DNA from: Natronogracilivirga saccharolytica
Lineage (GTDB): Bacteria; Bacteroidota; Rhodothermia; Balneolales; Natronogracilivirgulaceae
Length of the DNA: 64,000 nucleotides
NCBI RefSeq assembly: GCF_017921895.1
Contig: NZ_JAFIDN010000007.1
Location: 124,001-188,000 of the forward strand
Direction: 5' to 3'
Every line of letters starts with the position of its first letter. Positions within the stretch are counted from its first letter, which is position 1. This document shows, in pieces, positions 26,498 to 36,274 of this stretch. Made by a program: the position numbers and the translations under genes. The notes beneath the pieces are model-generated. The model was not told the origin of the DNA and did no database searches. It saw only the letters and a program-made list of their open reading frames with translations.

Positions 26498-27829
26498 ATG
26501 CCTTCTCTGCCTTCGAAGAATGTTTTCATGATCGGATTAAATGAATTCAATCATGAAAAACTGAAATCCATCAGGAACTTTGACTCATACACATTTCACG
26601 GACTCATACCGCCCGAAGAAGCTGAAGATGCGGATGATTACAATATCCCGGTCATGCTGAACGAACTGGAAAAAAAGCTGATAAAGTTCAACGGATCCGT
26701 GGATGCCATCGTGACATATATTGATTTCCCTATCAGCATGATGACCCCCATCCTGCGGCCGAAATTCGGACTTACCTCACCCTCATTGGAGAGCATCCTG
26801 AAATGCCAGCATAAATACTGGGGGCGGGTAGTTCAGAAAGAGATCGTGCCCGATGCCGTACCGCGGTTTTGCGCCCTTGACCCGTTTGCCGATGATCCTT
26901 ATGCATCTGTGGATCTGAAGTTCCCTTTCTGGCTGAAACCCGTTAAATCAGTCGGATCATACCTCGGGTTTCGCATTAAAAACCGCAGGGAGTTTGACCG
27001 GGCCGTCGGGGTCATCCGGAAATACATCGGAAGAATGGCCGAACCCTTCAATGCCATCCTCGACCGGGCTGAAGTACCTGCAGAAATCCGCAAGGTGGAC
27101 GGCAGCTTCTGTATAGCGGAACAAATTATCGGAGGGCGGCAGTGTACACTGGAAGGATATGTTTTTAATGGAAAAGTAAATATTTATGGTGTGGTTGATT
27201 CCATCCGCCATGCCAATAAATCGACATTTTTCCATTATGACTACCCGTCCCGGCTGCCCGTTTCGGTACAGAAGCGCATGACCGCAATCACCGAAGATGT
27301 GCTGGCACATATCGGCTATGACAATCATCCGTTCAACATCGAGTTTTTCTGGAACCAGTCCACCGGCAAGATCTGGCTGCTTGAAATAAATACCCGGATA
27401 TCGCAGTCACACAGTGACCTTTTTGAAAAGGTGGATGGCGCCTCCAATCACCAGATTACCGTAGAGCTGGGAATGGGGCGCGACCCCGCATTTCCCAAAC
27501 GAAAAGGGGAATACAACAGAGCTTCCAAGTTTTTTTACCGCAAGTGGGAAGATGCGATCGTCACACGGGTACCCACACCGGAAGAGATTGCAGAAATACA
27601 GCGCGATGTGCCCGGGTCGCTTATTGACGTGAAAGTTGCGGAGGGGGTCCGGCTTTATGATCTGAACGAGCAGGACAGCTACAGCTACGACCTGGCATGG
27701 ATTTTCCTCGGAGCCAATAACTATCGTGATCTGGGCAGGAAGTACAGAGAGTGTGTTGAAAGACTAAGATTTGAATTCAAACAGGCAGACCTGCTGCCGC
27801 CCGGGCAGCGAATTGAATCGCAACCGTAA
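26498..27829 (+). CDS. ATP-grasp ligase, first of a tandem pair
   Basis: A 443-residue soluble protein of the ATP-grasp fold, which forms C-N bonds via acyl phosphates. The N-terminal part (FMIGLNEFNHEKL) is a Rossmann-like pre-domain. The core shows FWLKPVKSVGSYLGF (lysines for the ATP phosphates), EQIIGGRQCTLEGYV and the metal-binding end NIEFFW...WLLEINTR. I use the ATG at 26498 because the start then aligns with that of its paralogue; the frame extends to a TTG at 26456. The second copy begins 13 bases after its stop and aligns throughout without large gaps, so this is a duplication. No substrate can be assigned. Confidence 0.85.
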   Translation: MPSLPSKNVFMIGLNEFNHEKLKSIRNFDSYTFHGLIPPEEAEDADDYNIPVMLNELEKKLIKFNGSVDAIVTYIDFPISMMTPILRPKFGLTSPSLESILKCQHKYWGRVVQKEIVPDAVPRFCALDPFADDPYASVDLKFPFWLKPVKSVGSYLGFRIKNRREFDRAVGVIRKYIGRMAEPFNAILDRAEVPAEIRKVDGSFCIAEQIIGGRQCTLEGYVFNGKVNIYGVVDSIRHANKSTFFHYDYPSRLPVSVQKRMTAITEDVLAHIGYDNHPFNIEFFWNQSTGKIWLLEINTRISQSHSDLFEKVDGASNHQITVELGMGRDPAFPKRKGEYNRASKFFYRKWEDAIVTRVPTPEEIAEIQRDVPGSLIDVKVAEGVRLYDLNEQDSYSYDLAWIFLGANNYRDLGRKYRECVERLRFEFKQADLLPPGQRIESQP

Positions 27830-27842
27830 TATAAAGTCCGGC

Positions 27843-29177
27843 ATGGAAATGAAAAAAAAGAACCTGTTTGTGATCGGACTCAATGAGTTTAACCGGGCCA
27901 GGCTTGAAGGCCTGCAGCACGCTGATGAATATGAATTTCATGAACTGCTTTCCTATGAGGAGGTTACCGAACAGGACGAGTATCCGGTTATCGATTTGCT
28001 CCAAAAGGCCGAAAATATAATTGCCGGCTTTCAGGGCACAGTCGACGGGATTATCGGATACATGGATTTCCCGGTCAGCACGATGGTTCCTGTGCTCTGT
28101 GAACGGTTCGGGCTTCGCTCGGCATCGGTGAATGCATTCATCAAATGCGAACACAAGTACTGGAGCCGCGTCGAACAGCAGCAGTCCATTCCGGATCATA
28201 TCCCGCGCTTCTGTCTGTTCGACCCTTTCAGCGACAACCCGGCCGATGAGATCACCCTTGCCTATCCGTTCTGGATCAAACCTGTCAAATCATTCGGATC
28301 CCATCTGGGGTTCATGATCAGAAACAAATCGGACCTGGATGAAGCCATACCGGTAATCCGGGAGCAGGTCGTACGAATCTCAAGGCCTTTCGACCGTTTG
28401 CTGGACTATCTGCAGCCCGCCATGCCCGATCACGTCCGGGAGGTCAAAGCCCATTACTTTCTTGCCGAAGAGCTGATTGGCGGACTTCAGTGCACCCTCG
28501 AAGGCTGCATGCATGACGGGGAGCTGCATGTGCACGGCATCGTGGACTCGATCCGCTATCCCGGCCGGTCGGCTTTTTTTCGGTATCAATACCCCTCGGT
28601 CCTTCCGCAGCGAATCCGGCGGGAAATGACCCGCATCTGCAAAACATTTCTGAATCATATCACATTCAACAACTCCGCATTCAATATGGAGTTTTTCTGG
28701 AACCGCCGCATGAACAAGATCTACATGCTTGAGGTCAACACCCGCATTGCCCAGCATCACAGCGAACTCTTCCAAAAAGTGGATGGCGTTTCCAACCACC
28801 AGGTGCCGGTTGATCTTGCCTCCGGCCGCATTCCCGCTATTCCTGACGGTAAAGGAAGGCACAAACTTGCTGCCGCCTGTTTCTACAGGGAGTTTCGGGA
28901 TGCCTTCGTAGAGCAGGTGCCCGGTGACCGCGAACTCGAGCGCATCCGGAACAGTGTCCCGGGGACCATCATTCAGGTGGATGTCAGCCCCGGAATGTAC
29001 CTGTCCGATCTGCCCGAACAGGACAGCTACAGCTATATTTGTGCACTCATATATCTGGGAGCGGACAACCGGAAGGAATTGCTGAGCCGCTACAACTTGT
29101 GCCTTGGCGAACTTAGCTTCCGTATGTCACCCGTCGGGAACAACCCGGACCGGACTTCGGACAGCACCAAAAACTGA
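27843..29177 (+). CDS. ATP-grasp ligase, second of a tandem pair
   Basis: A paralogue of the preceding gene with the same order of motifs: FVIGLNEFNRARL at the start, FWIKPVKSFGSHLGF, EELIGGLQCTLEGC, IVDSIRYPGRSAFF and the metal site NMEFFW...YMLEVNTRIAQ. The chosen start is the ATG at 27843 (an ATG two codons later is equally possible); the upstream part of the frame overlaps the previous gene. Two different ATP-grasp enzymes in a row usually add two different building blocks. A CocE-type hydrolase follows 40 bases later in the same direction. The likely class of product is a small peptide-like or amide compound, but that is inference. Confidence 0.85.
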   Translation: MEMKKKNLFVIGLNEFNRARLEGLQHADEYEFHELLSYEEVTEQDEYPVIDLLQKAENIIAGFQGTVDGIIGYMDFPVSTMVPVLCERFGLRSASVNAFIKCEHKYWSRVEQQQSIPDHIPRFCLFDPFSDNPADEITLAYPFWIKPVKSFGSHLGFMIRNKSDLDEAIPVIREQVVRISRPFDRLLDYLQPAMPDHVREVKAHYFLAEELIGGLQCTLEGCMHDGELHVHGIVDSIRYPGRSAFFRYQYPSVLPQRIRREMTRICKTFLNHITFNNSAFNMEFFWNRRMNKIYMLEVNTRIAQHHSELFQKVDGVSNHQVPVDLASGRIPAIPDGKGRHKLAAACFYREFRDAFVEQVPGDRELERIRNSVPGTIIQVDVSPGMYLSDLPEQDSYSYICALIYLGADNRKELLSRYNLCLGELSFRMSPVGNNPDRTSDSTKN

Positions 29178-29217
29178 GACCGGAAATCCTGTTTTAAAAC
29201 CTTCAATATATGCTACC

Positions 29218-31263
29218 ATGCCACATCCATTCCGCATACGACAAGACTACCCGTGGCAAATCACCACGATCGAAAATCTGTTCATCCCGTTGTCTGACGG
29301 TACAAAACTGGCAGCAAAAATCTGGCTCCCGGATCCCGGTCCCGATGATATAACAGCCTTCCCGGCCATCCTTGAATACATCCCGTATCGAAAACGGGAC
29401 GTGGAGGCCTGGCAGGATTCAGTTGCGCATCCCTGGTTCGCCGGACACGGTTACGCTGCCGTGCGGGTCGATCTCAGGGGAAGCGGTGAGTCGGACGGCG
29501 TGCTGATGGATGAATATCTCCCGCAGGAGCAGGAGGACGGGCTTGAGGTACTCCGGTGGATTGCCGCCCAGAAATGGTGTGACGGCAATATCGGTATGAT
29601 GGGAATTTCCTGGGGCGGTTTTAACGGATTGCAGATTGCAGCACTGCAGCCACCGGAACTGAAATGTGTCATCAGCCTGTGCTCCACGGATGATCGCTAT
29701 GCCGATGATGTTCATTATATGGGCGGATGTCTCCTTGGGGATAATCTTTCCTGGGCTTCCATCATGTTCGCCTTCAACAGCTGTCCGCCCGATCCTGAAC
29801 TGGTGGGAAAAAAATGGCGCGACATGTGGTTTAACCGGCTTGAAAACAGCGGACTCTGGCTGGAAACATGGCTGAAGCACCAGCGCCGCGACGATTACTG
29901 GAAACATGGATCGGTTTGTGAGGATTATGATGCGATAAAGGTGCCGGTCTACGCAATCAGCGGCTGGGCGGATGGCTACTCCAATGCGGTCAGCAGGATG
30001 ATGGAGCACCTCAAAGTGCCCCGCAAGGGATTGATCGGTCCCTGGAGCCATAAATATCCCCACCTCGGAGTTCCGGGTCCGGCCATCGGTTTTCTCCAGG
30101 AAGCTCTGCGCTGGTGGGATCACTGGCTGAAGGGAAAGGATACGGGAATTATGGACGAACCTATGTACCGTGTATGGATGCAGGAAAGTGTGCCTCCATC
30201 CAATACGTACCAGCAGAAGCCGGGACGGTGGATTGCCGAACATTCCTGGCCGTCATCTCACATCACCATGAGCGGCTATGCATTATCCGACAGAAAATTG
30301 CACTGGTTTAAAGGAGAACCGAAAGTGCCCGAAGCCGCCGTGACCATCCAGTCGCCGCTCAGTGTGGGCCTTTTTGCCGGTAAATGGTGTTCGTACAACG
30401 CTCCTCCGGATCTTCCGAACGATCAACGGGAGGAGGACGGTGGATCGCTCGTCTATGAAAGTGCTCCGCTGACGGAACCGATGGAGATATTCGGGGCTCC
30501 TGTGATAGACCTGAATGTCAGTGTGAATGAGAAAGTTGCCCAGGTAGCTGTCCGGCTGTCGGATGTCGCCCCGGACGACAAGGCCACCCGCGTGACGTAT
30601 GGCTTGCTGAATCTTACGCATCAGCGCAGCAATGAGCATCCTCAGTATCTGCAGCCGGGTAAAAAATACAGCTTCAGGGTTCAGCTCAACGATGTGGCCC
30701 AGCAGTTTCCCGTGGGACACCGGTTCCGGATCTCCTTGTCCACATCGTACTGGCCGCTGGCCTGGCCGCCGCCGAGACCGGTGAGAATGACCGTTTATGA
30801 AGGCGAGGCCATTCTCTACATGCCGGTCCGGCCTGCACGAAAAGAAGACTCTCAGCTGCCCGCTTTCGATGCACCCGAGGGGGCAGAACCGGTCGCCGTG
30901 AAGCAGATACAGCCGGCCAGGCACGACTGGGTTGTAAAGAGGCACCTGGCACATGACCTTTCCATGCTGGAGGTGCAGAATGACAGAGGATTGTTGAAAA
31001 TCGAAGATATTGAACTGGAAATGGAAGATCGTGTTTTTGAGCGGTATTCTTACAAAACGGCCAACTTCAACTCCGTAAGAGGAGAGGTCAAGGCAAAGCG
31101 GGCATTTCGAAGAGGGGACTGGAGCGTGCATACCAATACCCGAACCGTACTGCGGTCTGATGACAAACACTTTTTCCTGCATGCGGAGCTGGATGCCTAT
31201 GAGGATGATCTCAAGGTTTTTTCTCGGACATGGAACCGGATTATCCCCCGGGATTTTGTTTGA
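29218..31263 (+). CDS. CocE/NonD (X-Pro dipeptidyl-peptidase family) hydrolase
   Basis: An alpha/beta hydrolase of the S15 family that cleaves acyl, amino-ester or X-Pro bonds. The catalytic serine is in GMMGISWGGFNG (Ser131 from this start), the Asp in AISGWADGYSN and the His in IGPWSHKYPH. The C-terminal jelly-roll domain (from about residue 330) contains SVNEKVAQVAVRLSDVAPD. The start at 29218 (ATGCCACATCC) fits the conserved onset; the frame runs back to 29104 inside the ATP-grasp gene. No signal peptide is present. It ends convergent with the small membrane protein gene (overlap of 23 bases). It is probably transcribed with the two ATP-grasp genes. Confidence 0.88.
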   Translation: MPHPFRIRQDYPWQITTIENLFIPLSDGTKLAAKIWLPDPGPDDITAFPAILEYIPYRKRDVEAWQDSVAHPWFAGHGYAAVRVDLRGSGESDGVLMDEYLPQEQEDGLEVLRWIAAQKWCDGNIGMMGISWGGFNGLQIAALQPPELKCVISLCSTDDRYADDVHYMGGCLLGDNLSWASIMFAFNSCPPDPELVGKKWRDMWFNRLENSGLWLETWLKHQRRDDYWKHGSVCEDYDAIKVPVYAISGWADGYSNAVSRMMEHLKVPRKGLIGPWSHKYPHLGVPGPAIGFLQEALRWWDHWLKGKDTGIMDEPMYRVWMQESVPPSNTYQQKPGRWIAEHSWPSSHITMSGYALSDRKLHWFKGEPKVPEAAVTIQSPLSVGLFAGKWCSYNAPPDLPNDQREEDGGSLVYESAPLTEPMEIFGAPVIDLNVSVNEKVAQVAVRLSDVAPDDKATRVTYGLLNLTHQRSNEHPQYLQPGKKYSFRVQLNDVAQQFPVGHRFRISLSTSYWPLAWPPPRPVRMTVYEGEAILYMPVRPARKEDSQLPAFDAPEGAEPVAVKQIQPARHDWVVKRHLAHDLSMLEVQNDRGLLKIEDIELEMEDRVFERYSYKTANFNSVRGEVKAKRAFRRGDWSVHTNTRTVLRSDDKHFFLHAELDAYEDDLKVFSRTWNRIIPRDFV

Positions 31264-31618
31264 ACAGGGAGGAGTGCTTGATCTGACCCGCACCCAGCGC
31301 CGCAATGGAGGCGGGCAGGGCACCGACAAGGAAGGTCACCGGAAACAACATCCATTCCGATGGCAGCTGGAAAAGGGTGCTGATTCTGGCCAGTAGTGCC
31401 GTTGAATGTGTTGCAGACAGGTAAAGTGCAAACAGCACCCAGAGAAGCCCGACAGCCAGAAATACAACAGCAGATGTTTGCCAGGGTTTCAGCTTGCTTA
31501 TCCATCCTGCACCAATGCCGATGACCACCACAATCCACCATGGCAAAAATAATTGCAGTATCAGTGCAGACAAAAAGACAAGCACGAAAAGAGCCGTTGC
31601 GGAAGATCCCGGATTCAT
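31241..31618 (-). CDS. Small integral membrane protein, 125 aa
   Basis: No family recognised. Four hydrophobic segments (about residues 7-22, 27-41, 48-68 and 88-110) suggest a four-helix inner-membrane protein with a Lys-containing tail. Its ATG overlaps the stop codon of the penicillin acylase gene (ATGA, 31615-31618), so it is translationally coupled to it and probably an accessory of that operon. The 3' end overlaps the convergent CocE gene by 23 bases. Confidence 0.7.
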   Translation of the reverse strand: MNPGSSATALFVLVFLSALILQLFLPWWIVVVIGIGAGWISKLKPWQTSAVVFLAVGLLWVLFALYLSATHSTALLARISTLFQLPSEWMLFPVTFLVGALPASIAALGAGQIKHSSLFKQNPGG

Positions 31619-34050
31619 TGTGATTCGTTTGGTTTGAGAATGATTGTCGATGATGTGAGTTCGTCATCTTCGTTGACGGAGTGCCAGAAACGCAATTCCC
31701 GGAAGGTTCCGGATGACCAGTCATCAATCATTTTGTCGTAATCGGGATGTCCGGGCCTGCCCGGTTGTCCGCCCGGGTAGTGTCCGTAAGCGCGGATTTC
31801 AGGCCCGAGCTCAACGATCATCCGCCACGATGGAGCATGCCTGGAACCGACAGCATTGACGGCTTCTGCCGTGCCTCCTGTGATCACACGCTCCCGGCCG
31901 AATCCGGGCAGGTCAGCAAGATGACCGACGGAAAAATTGCGGTCGTAGCCATACTGCCACGATTCCGGATCATCTCCGTAATTATCAAAAAACTCGTCTG
32001 CCGCATTGTTGAAAGCAGCTTGAATGCTTCTGTCCACATCGGTCCGGAACACATCATGTTCTTCATCCAGCAGCAGGTGGTAAGTTACAGTACGATCCGG
32101 CCGCCTGATATAAATGTCATTGTTTTCATGTTCACTGAACAGGGGATTCCATAACTCATCGCGCATTTTTTGTTCCCACAAAGAGAAAAAATGGGCAACG
32201 GGACTGTCAGGACGAAAATGGTAATCCCACTCTTCGAGCAGGGCAATGATCGTATCGCGCCTGTCACCATAGTCATCGTTGTCAAGGCGGCGCAGCATGA
32301 AAGGAAGAATCTTGGCGGCATGCAGCGAAAGATCATCCATCAGCATCTCCTTGAAAAAGCCGGCTGTCATATCTTCGGCCTCGTCAAGCAAATTGTTGAT
32401 GCGGACGCCGCGGGAGAAGTCGGCATAAAACCGGCCGAGAAAGTAGGGATAGCCGGAAGCAACAGGATTCTGATTTGCCGTGCTTACAAATCCCCGTTCG
32501 GGATTGGTGCTGCGCGGAAGATGTTCAAACGGAATGAACTCATTCCAGTCATATGCCGGATCACTGCCGTCGCTGATGTAGGATCCCTGGTCCCTGAACC
32601 GAACCGGAAACTGTCCGTAATGGCCGATGGAAATGTTTCCTTCACGGTCGGCATAGGTGAAATTCTGAGTGATATTGGTAAAATGCCGCATGGCATCCTC
32701 AAATTCCTGCTCATTCCGCGCCCGGTTGTAACCGTAAACAGCCTTCAGAATATTTCCCGGTTGGTGAGCCAGCCATTTTACAGCATGGCCTTTGGGATAA
32801 CGTTCCGATGCGATGGTCTCATCAAAAGGTTGGGTGACCGGACCATGATGAGTATAAAGAACTGTGTCTTGCACTGTCTCAGCACCTCTGACCCGGATCT
32901 TTTCAATCCTCCGCTCAACAGGCTTCCACTCACCGTCGTGACGATACTCCCGGCGGCTCTCATCGCGAAATTCGATTTCATAAACATCAAGCACCTGCGA
33001 CCCCGCATTGGTGATCCCCCATGCGATTAACTCGTTGAATCCGATGACAACCCCGGGTGCAGCCGGGGGAGCAACACCATAGACATTGATATTCTCGCTG
33101 TTCAGCTGTACTTCATGCCAGATCGAGGGAAGTGTGACACTAAGGTGCGGATCACTTGCCAGCATCGGGTATCCGCTTTGCGTTTTACTTCCGTCCACAG
33201 CCCAGGAATTGCTCCCAATACCAGATTGAGGCTCGTTTAAAGGAAGTTCATCCGTTATTCCGGGGACAAAGTCGTCATCCGGTTTTTGCGGGATAAGAGG
33301 GTCAAAATCCCACTCCTGGTCCGGCGGAATCATCGGATCAACCCACGGAAGCTCTTGCGGATAGAGCATATGGTATATATCCTCATCAAGCAGGGCCAGG
33401 GCATTGGTCTGGGCATGTGCGCGGGAGCCGGAGGTCAGGGTCTGGGATAGGTTCATCAGCATAAGCGCCGGATGCCGCTCGGTGAACCGGTCCGGTTCGG
33501 CATCCATGATTTTGTATTCAACCGGATAATCACGAGGATGCAGCTGATCTATCCAGGCATTGAAACCTTCGGTGTAAGCGCGGATTGCCGCAGCAATTTC
33601 CGGATCTTCCATCATGGAAGCGGCATTAACGTCGGCGCCATGGCCCATCCCAAGCCTCCTCTGCGCACGATCATACGAAACCGCCTGCTCACCGACAATC
33701 TCGGAGATCCGTCCCCCGGCGGCACGAGACTGAAAATCAACTTGCCAGAGCCGGTCTCTTGCAGTCACAAAACCCTGGGCGAAATAAAGGTCGTAATCAT
33801 TACTGGCAAAAATGTGAGGAACACCACGGTCATCGTACCGGACCATCACCTCATCCTGAAGATGTGTATCTTTAATCACCAGATCCCTGATCCCCTCTGA
33901 CTCCATGTTTTGCCAGAATCCGGTGTAGGGGCTGAAGAATGGTCCGGGCGGAGGGATGGTATCAATCCGGTGATGAAGAACACGGGTCAGCAAAATTGCA
34001 ATCACAATTAACACAATGCCGTTGAATAGCCGGATATGCCGTGACTTCAT
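31615..34050 (-). CDS. Penicillin acylase family Ntn-hydrolase
   Basis: An amide hydrolase made as a precursor that cleaves itself. The mature beta chain starts at the nucleophile in GIGSNSWAVDGSKT (Ser about 280 from the start used, 313 from the longest frame), followed by GYPMLASDPHL. Members hydrolyse penicillins, acyl-homoserine lactones or other N-acyl amides. I prefer the ATG at 34050 because it opens a signal/anchor (MKSRHIRLFNGIVLIVIAILL); the frame continues to 34149 and that longer form cannot be excluded. The small membrane protein gene follows with a 4-base overlap. It is divergent from the gamma-glutamyltransferase gene, another Ntn-hydrolase. Confidence 0.88.
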   Translation of the reverse strand: MKSRHIRLFNGIVLIVIAILLTRVLHHRIDTIPPPGPFFSPYTGFWQNMESEGIRDLVIKDTHLQDEVMVRYDDRGVPHIFASNDYDLYFAQGFVTARDRLWQVDFQSRAAGGRISEIVGEQAVSYDRAQRRLGMGHGADVNAASMMEDPEIAAAIRAYTEGFNAWIDQLHPRDYPVEYKIMDAEPDRFTERHPALMLMNLSQTLTSGSRAHAQTNALALLDEDIYHMLYPQELPWVDPMIPPDQEWDFDPLIPQKPDDDFVPGITDELPLNEPQSGIGSNSWAVDGSKTQSGYPMLASDPHLSVTLPSIWHEVQLNSENINVYGVAPPAAPGVVIGFNELIAWGITNAGSQVLDVYEIEFRDESRREYRHDGEWKPVERRIEKIRVRGAETVQDTVLYTHHGPVTQPFDETIASERYPKGHAVKWLAHQPGNILKAVYGYNRARNEQEFEDAMRHFTNITQNFTYADREGNISIGHYGQFPVRFRDQGSYISDGSDPAYDWNEFIPFEHLPRSTNPERGFVSTANQNPVASGYPYFLGRFYADFSRGVRINNLLDEAEDMTAGFFKEMLMDDLSLHAAKILPFMLRRLDNDDYGDRRDTIIALLEEWDYHFRPDSPVAHFFSLWEQKMRDELWNPLFSEHENNDIYIRRPDRTVTYHLLLDEEHDVFRTDVDRSIQAAFNNAADEFFDNYGDDPESWQYGYDRNFSVGHLADLPGFGRERVITGGTAEAVNAVGSRHAPSWRMIVELGPEIRAYGHYPGGQPGRPGHPDYDKMIDDWSSGTFRELRFWHSVNEDDELTSSTIILKPNESQ

Positions 34051-34327
34051 ATTGTATGAACAGATTATCAGGTATGTAATGGGTCGCAGCCGGATCAGGT
34101 TGAATAACCGCAGGAACCACCCTTCAGCCGCGCCAGCTGCATTGGTCATATCTTAAATGTAACAAAATGAATGCAGAATCCACGATTGCCGATTAGTTCT
34201 TTTTATGTATTTTTTTGAGGATGAATGTTCGAAAAGTCAGTTGGTTCTGCAGGTGGTTCTGTCAGGCAGGCAGTTCTGTCCTGAACAGAGAGCTCCGGAA
34301 TCACTTAATAAAAGTATAAATAGCTAC

Positions 34328-36160
34328 GTGAAAAAAAAGTCAGCATACTTCAACGTTTTTCCGCTTTTGATACTGGTGTTCATGCTCACCCTGTCCGCAG
34401 CCTGCGAACAGAAGGATCAGGATGCAGAAACCGTCGATTACGACCTGCCGGAACAGCCGGAAATTGCAACCGGATACACTTCCAACCCCGGATGGAAAAC
34501 CTCTGAATTCGCCGTTGCGGCGGCGCACCCTCTGGCCGCGGATGCCGGATATCAGATTCTGAAAAACGGCGGTTCGGCCGTTGATGCCGCAATTGCCATT
34601 CAGCTGGTGCTGACACTCGTTGAACCTCAGTCGAGTGGAATCGGAGGCGGAGCATTCCTGCTGCACTGGGACGGACTCGAAGTTACCGCATTTAACGGAC
34701 GTGAAACCGCTCCGGACGGTGCGAACCAGGAAATGTTTCTGGATGAAAACGGAGATCCGCTTCCTTTTACGGATGCTGTTCACAGCGGTCTTTCGGTCGG
34801 TGTACCTGGTACCCTGGCGATGCTCCGTGACGCCCACCGCAGGCACGGCAAGCTCGAATGGAAGGATTTGTTCGTGCCTGCCATCACACTGGCAGAGGAG
34901 GGGTTCCGGATCACACCACGGCTGTATCAGCAGGTTTCTGCTGATGAAAGGCTGGCTGATGATGAGATTGCCCGCAATTATTTTTTTGATGAAGAGGGGG
35001 AACCGCATCCGGTCGGACATACACTGAAAAATCCGGCGCTTGCCCGCATCCTCAACCGTATATCCGAAGAGGGAATTTCGGCGTTTTACCAGGGTGCCGT
35101 GGCGGATAACCTGGTGGAACGTGTCCGCCGGCATGACCGGCCCGGTACCATCAGAATTGGCGATATTACCCGCTATCCCGATCGCGAAACGGAAACAGAA
35201 CCGCTTTGCAATCCATGGAGGGAGTACAGGGTGTGCGGATTTCCGCCGCCTTCCTCCGGTCATCTTGCTGTCATGCAGATTCTTGGAATCATGGAAAACC
35301 TGAATCCGCCTCCGGAACCCTTGCGGGCCGACACCATCCCCTCGGCCGAATGGCTGCACCAGTTCCTGGAGGCATCCAAACTGGCCTTTGCAGACCGCGG
35401 CCGCTATGTCGGCGATCCTGATTTTGTTCATGCTCCTGGTGATGACTGGCAAAGCATGCTTCAACCTGATTATCTGTCAGAGCGTGCATCACTCATTGGC
35501 TCTGAATCGATGGGTCAGGCGGAGCCGGGCGAACCGGGCGAGTTAGCCGAAATGTTCGGTGAGCACCCCGTCCAGCCCGATGCAGGAACAAGCCACATTA
35601 GTGTTATCGATCCTGACGGAAATGCTGTGTCCATGACCACGACTATTGAGCAGGCCTTTGGCAGCCGTGTGATGGCTGACGGGGGAACCGGGCTGAGAGG
35701 GGGCTATATGCTTAACAACGAGCTGACAGATTTTTCTTTTGAGCCAAAAGATGATGAAGGCCGGCTGATAGCCAACAGGGTGCAGCCCGGCAAACAACCG
35801 CGGTCGAGTATGAGCCCGACACTTGTTTTCGATTCCGGAAGCGGTGATCTGGTCGCAACGCTTGGCTCCCCGGGAGGCGCTGCTATTATCCATTACACGG
35901 CAAAAACCCTGGCCGGAATGCTGGGTTTCGGACTTGATGCACAGCAGGCGATTAACATGCCCAATTTTGCCAATTTTAACGGGCCGTCCGTGCTTGAGGA
36001 GGGAAGATTCCCCGAAGAGGTAATTCGTGATCTGGAGGATCAGGGCCATGAAATTTCAGAACGTTCGCTGACCAGTGGAATCCAGGCTGTTCAGCGCATT
36101 GAGCAGGGCTGGTTCGGCGGAGCAGATGGCCGCAGAGAAGGGGTAGTAATGGGTGAGTGA
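34328..36160 (+). CDS. ggt: Gamma-glutamyltransferase (lipoprotein)
   Basis: Hydrolyses or transfers the gamma-glutamyl group of glutathione and related amides outside the cytoplasm. It is a self-processing Ntn-hydrolase: the catalytic Thr is in DAGTSHISVIDP (Thr421 from this start), with SSMSPTLVF and GSPGGAAI completing the active site. I choose the GTG at 34328 because it starts a normal lipoprotein signal peptide with lipobox SAAC (Cys26); the frame runs back to an ATG at 34205 that would place 41 odd residues ahead of the signal. The 610-residue size fits the family. It is divergent from the penicillin acylase gene. Confidence 0.9.
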   Translation: MKKKSAYFNVFPLLILVFMLTLSAACEQKDQDAETVDYDLPEQPEIATGYTSNPGWKTSEFAVAAAHPLAADAGYQILKNGGSAVDAAIAIQLVLTLVEPQSSGIGGGAFLLHWDGLEVTAFNGRETAPDGANQEMFLDENGDPLPFTDAVHSGLSVGVPGTLAMLRDAHRRHGKLEWKDLFVPAITLAEEGFRITPRLYQQVSADERLADDEIARNYFFDEEGEPHPVGHTLKNPALARILNRISEEGISAFYQGAVADNLVERVRRHDRPGTIRIGDITRYPDRETETEPLCNPWREYRVCGFPPPSSGHLAVMQILGIMENLNPPPEPLRADTIPSAEWLHQFLEASKLAFADRGRYVGDPDFVHAPGDDWQSMLQPDYLSERASLIGSESMGQAEPGEPGELAEMFGEHPVQPDAGTSHISVIDPDGNAVSMTTTIEQAFGSRVMADGGTGLRGGYMLNNELTDFSFEPKDDEGRLIANRVQPGKQPRSSMSPTLVFDSGSGDLVATLGSPGGAAIIHYTAKTLAGMLGFGLDAQQAINMPNFANFNGPSVLEEGRFPEEVIRDLEDQGHEISERSLTSGIQAVQRIEQGWFGGADGRREGVVMGE

Positions 36161-36274
36161 ATGATTTTTCCCGGTAAATCCGTTGCATAATTACGTATTG
36201 GCTGTATTTTTAAAAACAATAACACCTGGCAGACACGAAATTATGCCGGCCGGGGCTTCAATACTGCTGAAATC

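Noticed and set aside
34340-35464. 374-codon open frame antisense to ggt
   Set aside because: Arg/His/Cys-rich shadow of the ggt frame; the plus strand encodes the complete Ntn-hydrolase motifs.
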